A DNA stretch of 64,000 nucleotides from Ixodes scapularis (taxonomy: Eukaryota; Arthropoda; Arachnida; Ixodida; Ixodidae). Below, one piece after another: positions 56,201 through 64,000 of the stretch. The notes under the pieces were generated by a model that saw nothing but the letters and a program-made list of their open reading frames with translations, was not told where the DNA came from and searched no databases. The stretch is taken from assembly GCF_016920785.2 (NCBI RefSeq), contig NW_024609880.1, positions 60,773,292 to 60,837,291 of the forward strand, in the 5' to 3' direction. The position numbers were made by a program, and so were the translations under genes. Position 1 is the first letter of the stretch; every line of letters starts with the position of its first letter.

Positions 56201-59200
56201 GCGCTCCTTTTGAGAGTCGGTAACGAGTAACGTATTTAGTCACTTATTGAGCGAGTAGCGAGTAACAGTATTTAGTAACTTTTTTGGTTGTAGCGTGTAC
56301 ATATCTGTATATTAGTACAATCACGTCTACTGTTGCCGCTCATCGTAATACTAATTATACTGTCCTCTATTGTCCACGTCTTAAATATATAATATCCTTG
56401 ACTGCACAAAAAAGCTACCGCAGTATATTTGTAAAAACACCTGTTCCTTCAATGTTAACAATGCGCGTCATGAAAATAAATAAAAATGCATAAAATATTC
56501 ATCAAGCAGTAACAAACATGACATAATGTTCAAATCTGTACAAGACGGCGTTACGTAATCATTAAATTGCAAATCTTTTAACGTGAAACGTTATTTGGCT
56601 AGTTGTTCCGGGTTTTTTGAACCCGCATTGAACGGATTAAGTGAAGCCGAATTAAGTTTCCCCGATAGATTTAGCTTAAAAATTGAGGTCACGTGACTGA
56701 ATTTTCTAGCTAAATCTAGCGGAAAAAGAACATCACGTGACATGATGTCATGTGACCTATGCAGAAATTCAGTTTCCCGCTAGATCTAGCGGGAAATCTG
56801 ACGTCACATGACCACAACGCCGATTCGATTTCACCGCTAGATTTAGCGGAAAAATTGATGTCACGTGATCTCAAAACCAGTTCAGTTTCCCCTCCAAATT
56901 TAGCGGGAATCATGACGTCACGTAGCTTCGTGTCATGTAACCTATACGCAAATTCAGTTTCCCCACTAGAATTAGCGCGAAAATTGACGTCACATTCCCT
57001 AGACAGATTCAGTTTCCGCGCTAAATTTAGCGGGAAAATTGATATTACGTGTCCTGATTTCATATGACCTCTACACCAATTCGGCTTCCCCGCCAAAGTA
57101 AGCAGGAAATATACAATACATGACACAGACTGCATATCGGTGTAGCCACGAGGTGCAGCTGCAAAGGCTAAACGCTTGTGATGCTAGAATCTCACGCATC
57201 CAACAGAATCGCCTTCCAATTTGCCATATGTTTTATAGTAAACTATTAAAGATGGAAGCGGCAGCAGCAATATATGTATGGGTACGTCAGTAGTTTGATC
57301 AATGTTCTTCATGTTATGCTTGCCAGACGAATTTGTCGTACCTGAACATTAGGCCAACATCTTTGAATAAACAGCCTTGGGGTTAAAATTACTATTTATA
57401 AATTTTACATCAATGAGATGAGAGGTCTATTGTTTATAAAAGTTCCCAATTATAAAACGAGGCCTGTCGTAGAGAAAATGAACACTTTTAGGTGATGTCA
57501 ACCGAACATTGGTTTAAGTGCGAGTCATACCTTCCACCTAACATCGAAGACTCATATGCGAGACAGCTTTTGATTAGTTTAAATTAACGACGGTTGTTTC
57601 TGCAAATTCAAGCAATTTAGATAAGTGTGAAAAAAGAAATGTCCAATATTTATTAAACTTGCTATCAAGCCAAAAGTAACTCAGCATTAGAAACATTTTT
57701 TGAGGGGTTAACATGTGTCTGACTCAGTTAAGCTTAGTAATAGCAAGAACGTCGCTAATGAACAGAAACTGCATTCTTCGAAAAGGCAGGCTAGCATTTA
57801 ACATCAGCTAGTTACAAACATCGCTCCATAAATAAAAATAAAAGTGTTATAGTACCTGAAAAAATATCACCCAATTATATTGTAGACACTAACATTTAGA
57901 GGAAACAATAACAATTTCCTCTGTATGACGTCATATGTTACCACAACCACTACTACTCGGTCGTACTTGGTTACTAGTGGCGCCATCCGGTGTGCGGTCT
58001 TCGCAACCACGTTTCTTTCTTCTGTATCGTTTTTTGATAGATGAGTCGCGAATGCATGTCACGCACCAACAATGTTACCGCAACAAAAAAAAATATTTTG
58101 CTATACTAGTATTTACGTAGCAGGACGCACACTATTAAAAACCATCAAGTATCGATTGTTAGTTGCGACTTAAAAACTTTCGTAGACGTTTCGAGCGCAA
58201 TGAAAAGAAAGATCTACGTTCAATTCCCAACGAGGCTAATCAAAATAGGCATTAGCAAGAGCTTTCTTTATCGTGGACACCGAGGCCTGCTTTCTCCCTT
58301 TTCCTCAGAAAATGCTAGATTCGTATAAGTGACATCATTTCTATCTGGGAATTCAAAAGGAACGCCTCTCTTGCGGCTCTTCTTTTTTTTTTCTTCTTTA
58401 TTTTTCGTCTTGCAACAGAAGAGAGCGAAATAGTATAAAAACGAGTATGACTTAGCGGACAACTGAAAGGATACAGCTTAGGTATATTTTCAGTGACATA
58501 AATGTACTTGACTACTTACCTTACGTTGTATTTTTTATGGCATACCTGCCTACGAAACATGCTGATAAAATTACACCTAAAAAGAATTGTGGGTGTTCAC
58601 GACTACTAGGTTTGTAAAGTATTCTAAAGTTAGGTAGGTTTGTTATCAAAACATGCATTCATTCGGTTTTAAGGGATGTTTCAACACTACGTTACAGAAA
58701 CGTATCATTTTTGAAGAAACATATGCTTCCCTTTAAACCCTAAGTTTTGTACATTCAGCATAAATTCAACTTGCACAAAATTATCTTGCAGAACACGCGC
58801 CAAAGATCGTGTTTTGTTGGCTCTCTGTAGCTCCCAAGAATTAAATACGGAAGCTGGTATATCTACTTGTCACAGTTTAAGGTAATTGGCGTGATAGGTA
58901 ACCGTCAAGCTGGCCAGAAAGGCCCATTTAAAAGCTCCATAATTGAAATGTGATTTTCTTTCTATCGATTATGTCGGCTGCCGAGTTTTAAATTTTTTTT
59001 GTAGAATATTTCACAAATATTCGTTCACACAATAACGAAATTGCGTTCACGTGTGTTTCACGGGAAACAAAGGATTGCGATTTTTATTATTTCATGGCAA
59101 GTTTAGTTGAATTTTCTATATGTTGAAGATTGTTTCACTATATGTTAGAGATTGTTTCAGACCTAACGATTGAGTAATTCAGATAGATTTGATGTTCTAA

Positions 59201-62200
59201 CAGGACTTCTTAGGTCATCCTTCTTTACATAAAACAACAAAATTGCATATACGTGAACTGTGTGATTCAAAATGTTTCCAAAAATATGCTTATTTATATA
59301 CTCTAAGAATTTTTAGAAAACCGTTCGCGTGTCCCTTTCTTTTTAGTTTTATTTAATTGCGTACAAAAAGATCAAAATAATAAAGTTACCATTTGAAATT
59401 TTAATAACTTTAGCACTTTTAATTCAACTTATCTATTGCCCTAGATTACAAACTTGTTTGACAAACATTAATCGACAGTAGGTTTTTCAACCCGACTTTT
59501 TTTTTATTGCAGCTCATCTTCCTCGCCGTTGTCGCTGGCGCTCTTGCCCAGTTTATTGAGGGACAGGATCCTTTCTATGTGAGTATGCCATTTCGTCTTT
59601 AAGCGAAATTAATTTGATTTCTTCATACATCAACTTCGTGTGACAGCCTGCTGAATGAATTACTCAGGGGAGGTCGTGCATAGCGGATTATATTGATTAC
59701 AAAAGAAAAAAAAAGGAAGCTTTGTTTGGTAGGTTTTAACACCTCGAAACGTCTGGATTATGTACCCCAAGGACAAGGACCTTTCAGCGGCGGGTTAAGA
59801 GGATTGCTTGTAATCGTGTGTAGAGGACTGCTTAAAGGGGCGGTGCAACAATTTGCGGACTTTGGCTAATTAATTGCGGGAATCGATCCCGGCCACATAT
59901 AAAACGAAGGACCGAAAACTATTCTTTCCTGCTCGCCCTAGTTTTCATTAAAAAAAATAAAAGAAATCGGTATCTCTGGCACCCCTCAACTCAACATTGA
60001 AGCGGCACCAGCTTCGCCTGTGACGTCATTAAGAGTGGCGTTGGTTTCCGGTTGGTAACTTCTGGCTTCCGTTTCCCCAGCGCTCGCCGGCTCGCCAGGC
60101 TCGCCGCTTTCTCGCTCTCCCGCCGATTTCCGACCAACATGGCGGCATGTTCGGACGGCCTGAGCGACGTCGAGCGCAAGATGCTTGCGTATAGTCAGTC
60201 AGTTGGACTTGTGCGGCGGGCAGTCGAAGTCGAAGTCGAGGTCGAGACACCAGGAACAATAACGATACCATGATACTACGGACCACGACCAACGCACTCC
60301 GTCGATCGAGGGAAAGACAAAACGTCCGTGTTGCTCGTGTAGCCGCGGTAGGCGCCTCGGGCGTCGACTGATGATGGCGACGGCAAGTTTTGTTGACTTG
60401 CGGTAGATGGCGCCATAATAATTCATACCCTTTTAGCGGCAATATTAGGCTTTTGAAGCGTTTCTGCAAGCCTAAACAACAAGATTTTTAAAACTTAACC
60501 TTAAATCAAGCTTACAATTGCCTAACACTATCACTTACAAAAACCACTCCGAATGACGTCACACCACAGGTTCCATTTGCGGCCACCATGTGGCCGCAGG
60601 TTGGGAAAAAAAGTGTTTTTTATATTGCGATTACGCAGCGAAGTAGAGGTATTTTGGGGTATGGTGGCACTTTTTCTCTTACTTATGCCGAAGTAAACAA
60701 TATAAAAAATACAAGCTGCACATTCGTTCAGTGTTAAAATCATTGCACCGCCCCTCTAACTAGAACATGGTCGAAATTTAAATAATACAAAACAAGCTTC
60801 TTTGTGTTAGAGGGCGATTTTCGCTCCGCTTAAACCGACCCTCGGAATGTGACAAGTAGACACAATGCTACCGTACGAGGTTACGACAACATGTGCTGTC
60901 AACACCTGTTGACCTCGATCGGCCCCTTTAATACGCCCACCTTTGCACTGGAAAGGCAACCTCGCCTAAGCCTTTAAACTCACATGAAATGTCTTCCCTT
61001 ACTCAAAGACGACTCGTTGAGTAATTATACTTGCCACGCCTCGCGTTGTGTAAGAGGCGCAAACATACATTAGTAAATCCTGATCAAACAAAATAAAAAG
61101 AAACCCTCTTAGACCACATTGTTTGGAATTATTTGGAAGGGTGAAAGGTCTGATAATGTAAACAGCTTTGTTTCATGAAATGAAGCATAAATGAGTATAG
61201 ATTGTATAATGATAATTTCTCTTGGCAAAGTTTACTTCCACATATTTGGCAGATCAAACGCTCCAGCCCTTTTGCGTCTAGGTACTGGCTACGATTTAGC
61301 AAACACCTGCTCTCTGGGATATTAGAAAAACTTTTATTATGAAAAAGCCACTTATTGAAAGATAACTTTCCCCAAGAAGAAAGATCAGGCCGCATTTGTA
61401 TTAAGGCTATGAATTCCGCGTTTCTTGCAAGTCATCCGCGCGATATTGAACTTCAGCAAAATGCAGTCTGAGCGCCAAAGTAACTAAGGACTACCTTGAG
61501 ATTACCACACACTGTAATTTTCGTACTGTTTTTTTTATCAGCTAGAAGTTTTTGCCTGCATGAAAATAATGCAAACGACTTAATACCAACGGTAAAAAGC
61601 AATACCTTGATAATATTTCAGTAGTATTTGTCTAGACATTTAGAATATCTGGTCATCAGTCCAACATAAACGTAAAAGTAGGTTCGCTAAAAAAAAGCTA
61701 CGAAAAACACGGCTCTCACTGCTTTCTTTTTTTAAAATCTCATTGCACGGATTGTTAGGTCAAACATTGTTATTCTCATTGAAACGCTCACTTATCGGAA
61801 AAATCTCCAAAATGGAGCGCTGGTTTCCGCCACGAGCACTCTATTTAATCGCCCTTCGGGCTCGCATTTCCGCTGTTCCATTAGTTCACAAATCTACAAT
61901 CAACCTTGCATTAATTGCACCGAACGCGCACGCCTCCGTTACGAGGACGTTTATAATGTTTATCTCAATGCGCGTTCACTATGCTAGTGTCACTATTACG
62001 ATTGCGAACGACCCAAGGCCATGTACGCAAAGAGATCACGACAGACAAAAATTTAATTGGCAACAAAAATAAACGTTGCGTCGAAGCCTAACTGGTCCAA
62101 ACGTATGGTTGTGAAACTAGACTTCTAACGAGCATGCCCTCGGAATATTTATATTGTTTGTACAATGCAAACGTCATTGATGACTGACTTCATTCTTTAG

Positions 62201-63079
62201 TTTGCCTATGTGCATACAAAAATGTTAAGCTAGAATCTACATAATCCGACATCAGCTTCATTCGAAAGCGGACCTGTCATAAAGAGACCTAGCACCTATG
62301 TCTTCAAGAATATGTTTTATTTTTCTTATTCGAGAAATTTATCTAGAGATCCGAGTGTGACCTAGAAACCTTTCACTAAAAAAAGGCCGCGAAACTCTTC
62401 ACAGTTATCACTTTTTTTCTCTTTCTCTCTGCCTGACAGATTATAGTTGCTGACGGCTTAAAAAGCAAAGGATGTGGTGAATCCCCACCATCTTATCACC
62501 GTGGCGCACTATGGCCTTAGCAGCTTTTGCGCTAAGAAAACCCAATTCAATCGTGTTATCGTTCCGCAGCCAGTGAGCTTCCACCTTTACCCGATTGGAA
62601 CACAAACAAAATCACAAAACGAGAGGGATGAGTCACTCCTTTCGTTTCTTAACTTGACAGTGACTATACGGGACTTTGCGAAGTCTCCCGCAGCGAAGAC
62701 GGCTCCTCCTCTTGGACTTCCGGAAGGCTCCATTTGCTAGTGTTCTCAATAACAGCTTTGACTACCTGGTGTTTTGTAGGTTCCTCCTTTTCATAGTTTT
62801 GGTAACTTTATGTGACGTTTCGCTTCCCAGCCTCCCCAGCCATACACCTTCAGCTACAACGCCCCCAACCCGCTGGAGGGCGCCAACCACTTCCATGAGG
62901 AGGAGGCCGACGGGAACAACGTTCGTCGTGGCTCTTACGGCTACACCGACGCTCAGGGTCTCTACCGTCGCGTCGACTACACCGCCGGACCAGAGGGCTA
63001 CCAGGCCTCCGTGACCACCAACGAGCCTGGAACCGCACCCAGCGCTACCGGCAACGCCGTCTACAACGCGCCAGCCTAA
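53191..63079 (+). CDS. Secreted Rebers-Riddiford cuticular protein (chitin_bind_4), three exons
   Basis: The coding join is 53191-53202, 59513-59578 and 62831-63079, all junctions phase 0, 108 residues. Residues 1-16 are a signal peptide, with cleavage predicted after ALA at 16. Residues about 31-92 form the chitin-binding RR domain: YTFSY at 31-35, HEEEADGNN at 48-56, RGSYGYTDAQG at 59-69, RRVDYTAGPEGYQASV at 72-87, and Pro 92. The family's G-x8-G-x6-Y-x-A spacing is kept (G60, G69, Y76, A78), with aromatic residues thought to line the chitin-binding sheet. The short APA-type tail ends in NAVYNAPA. It would be secreted by epidermis into procuticle. No frame damage is seen, and the family is certain. 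The exact paralogue is not known. Confidence 0.95.
55615..56290. repeat. GTAAC-rich element or repeat in intron 1
   Basis: gttacgaataacggtattttgttacttttgag at the left (55617 on, given in short as ttacgaataacgg..gttacttttgag) recurs in the same orientation near 56222-56250 (taacgagtaacg..tcacttattgag) and again near 56255-56283. Related units occur at 46380-46535. The interior has mirror frames (55684-55980, 55959-56243) without a known domain. It could be a DNA transposon relic; the ends are direct, not inverted. Confidence 0.45.
56654..57110. repeat. Minisatellite of about 58-bp units built from two palindromes
   Basis: About eight units have the form gtttccccgctaaatttagcgggaa followed by ttgacgtcacgtgacc and a spacer. 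Units begin near 56654, 56700, 56770, 56828, 56884, 56957, 57011 and 57083. Each holds a CGCTARATYTAGCG palindrome and a CRE/E-box composite (TGACGTCA overlapping CACGTG), variably decayed. Frames on both strands (56716-57135 minus, 56759-57067 plus) are repeat translations. The same units occur in the TIR elements at 34654 and 47456. Confidence 0.82.
59513..59578 (+). CDS. Cuticular protein exon 2 (signal peptide exon)
   Basis: The 66-bp exon has a tttttttttattgcag acceptor and a TAT|gtgagt donor. It encodes residues 5-26: hydrophobic LIFLAVVAGALA, the cleavage site, then QFIEGQDPFY. Confidence 0.92.
59579..62830 (+). other. Intron 2, 3252 bp
   Basis: It runs from gtgagt to cttcccag. It contains the TTAA-type element at 59836-60755; the remainder (60760-62830) shows no recognised feature, with short unassigned frames at 61129-61395, 61743-62072 and 62474-62740. 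Confidence 0.9.
59836..60755. mobile_element. Second TTAA-type element, 920 bp, in intron 2
   Basis: The ends are AGGGGCGGTGCAACAATTTG and the complement of AGGGGCGGTGCAATGATTTT. TTAA precedes it (59832-59835) and CTAA follows (60756-60759), read as a once-mutated TTAA; a 3-bp TAA duplication is the alternative. The AGGG start and TTAA target match the element at 12035-13820. The GC-rich interior has a gtcgaagtcgaagtcgag run near 60222 and mirror frames (60029-60469 minus, 60052-60273 plus) without a known domain. Confidence 0.75.
62831..63079 (+). CDS. Cuticular protein exon 3 (chitin-binding domain and stop)
   Basis: Its acceptor is cgcttcccag. The exon encodes residues 27-108, TAA at 63077-63079. 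Third codon positions are strongly C/G (gcc, aac, ctc, gtc), unlike all surrounding frames, which supports a highly expressed, selected gene. The minus frame at 62850-63038 is a shadow. Confidence 0.95.
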   Translation, partial: PPQPYTFSYNAPNPLEGANHFHEEEADGNNVRRGSYGYTDAQGLYRRVDYTAGPEGYQASVTTNEPGTAPSATGNAVYNAPA

Positions 63080-63227
63080 GCGACGCCGCTCTCATTTAAT
63101 TTAAAAAAAGTAAACTGCTAATACAAGAAAGTACAAAAGTAATTATTTGTATGTTTATGCGCTTGTGTGTCTGTGTGCGTAACTGTCTGTTGTGTTGCGG
63201 GTGGTGGTTCTTGTTGGAAACAAAAAA

Positions 63228-63233
63228 AATAAA
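63228..63233 (+). terminator. Poly(A) signal of the cuticular protein gene
   Basis: AATAAA lies about 150 bases after the stop codon, so the mRNA should end near 63245-63260. The 3' UTR carries tgtgt/ctgt-rich sequence near 63165-63200. Confidence 0.85.
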
Positions 63234-63259
63234 TACATGATGTCGGACCTGACCTGTCT

Positions 63260-64000
63260 CGTTCAGTCTGCAAAACAACGACTTTCAGAGATCAGCTGTC
63301 TGGACAGCAGACCGCTCCCATGACACAGTGAATTTGTGTCGGGTTCCCCACAGCCTAGCGTTGCGCCTCAATATTTACGAAAAACACCTATAGAAAAACG
63401 GATGGACAGCAGGCTATACAGGAGGGCAGGAGGGTCCGTAATTTTTCTGTGTGAGTTAAAACTTGCATTATTCCTGGCCAAAGTTTTTCTGTTTGGACTC
63501 TAGTTGTCCAGATGATTTCGAATTTAGTCTACTAAGTTTACGGTTCGGGTAGGTAATTCGTGCGACAAGCGCCTTGGCGTCTTTATTTATCAAATATTTT
63601 ATGAGAATTCAAAAGTTATTATTTTTATTTTACAAAATAAACAGCTTAGTTCAAGAACGGGTATCCTATAAGCCGCAGGGGCCACCCTTATTGCTCCAGC
63701 CACGGATTGAGCCATCATCATGTGAGTAACAGTCACTAAGAGCGCTGAAAACAAAGCAACTCAAATTGCGGTTGAGCATTCTCTGCCTCTATTTTGATAT
63801 TGACTCCTGCTGTACCGACGTATAATTATATATTTTTTTTTGTATTATTCGAAGGTATTTTGGCATAGAACATTTAAAGTACTGAACAGACACGAGCCTA
63901 CATAGATCTATAGAATAATTAATGAAATAAAAAGGGAATATTCGTGAAAGTCATTAACCAAATATTTGAGTCCTTATGCTCTCGAGTTTTTCAACTTTAC
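63260..64000. other. Gene-free downstream flank
   Basis: No gene or bounded repeat is recognised up to the window end. Confidence 0.5.

Larger units (their letters stand above)
53203..59512 (+). other. Intron 1, 6310 bp, repeat-bearing
   Basis: It opens gtgagt and closes with a T tract and attgcag. It holds the GTAAC-rich sequence (55615-56290), the palindromic minisatellite (56654-57110), T and C runs (53428-53447, 54569-54578), and otherwise AT-rich sequence. Short frames at 53574-53959, 54967-55324 and 57935-58120 are unassigned. Confidence 0.9.

Noticed and set aside
56716..57135. 139-codon frame with repeated peptide units
   Set aside because: It is the translation of a minisatellite whose unit keeps frame by chance; both strands are open.
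60029..60469. 146-codon minus frame
   Set aside because: It is inside a TTAA-flanked element, with a competing plus frame and low-complexity residues.
62850..63038. Minus-strand Arg-rich frame
   Set aside because: It is a shadow of exon 3 of the cuticular protein gene.

Overview
This is a piece of an arthropod nuclear genome, most likely a hard tick (Ixodidae; metastriate by repeat content). It is AT-rich and intron-bearing, has almost no open frames over 200 codons, and is packed with transposable-element remnants. The one confident host gene is a Rebers-Riddiford (chitin_bind_4) cuticular protein of a style common in ticks and other chelicerates. The species call is inference; the eukaryotic and chelicerate character follows from the spliced gene and the Penelope-like elements.

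Layout. 1-7.4 kb: gene-free, with a 290-bp palindrome at the left edge and two GGGCC-rich tracts. 7.46-8.2 kb: two different hAT-type MITEs side by side, sharing one 8-bp target sequence present three times. 11.4-16.3 kb: two 5'-truncated Penelope-like element (PLE) copies joined head to head; the minus copy is split by a 1.8-kb DNA transposon with a TTAA duplication, which itself holds another repeat. 20.4-24.1 kb: three members of one foldback family plus a tRNA-like SINE fragment. 26.1-28.5 kb: a decayed APE-type LINE on the minus strand. 29.1-29.35 kb: a possible orphan exon (minus). 29.8-31.2 kb: two unrelated minisatellites (16-bp and 21-bp periods). 32.1-47.7 kb: a near-perfect palindromic TA-flanked MITE and two half copies, a second head-to-head PLE pair, a 1.4-kb foldback, and TIR elements carrying a palindromic internal repeat. 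48.6-50.7 kb: a complete-looking TIR element and an adjoining inverted-repeat element.

52.6-63.25 kb: the cuticular protein gene on the plus strand. It has a TATA box, a four-codon first exon, a 6.3-kb intron, a signal-peptide exon, a 3.25-kb intron, a chitin-binding exon and a poly(A) signal. The predicted product is 108 residues, secreted, with a 16-residue signal peptide. Both introns carry repeats, including a minisatellite of CRE/E-box-like palindromes (intron 1) and a second TTAA element (intron 2).

The notable theme is the density of long inverted repeats: more than fifteen structures from 100 bp to 5 kb, from at least six unrelated families. No computation was run. All alignments were made by eye, so boundaries are good to a few bases where a target-site duplication is quoted and to tens of bases elsewhere.
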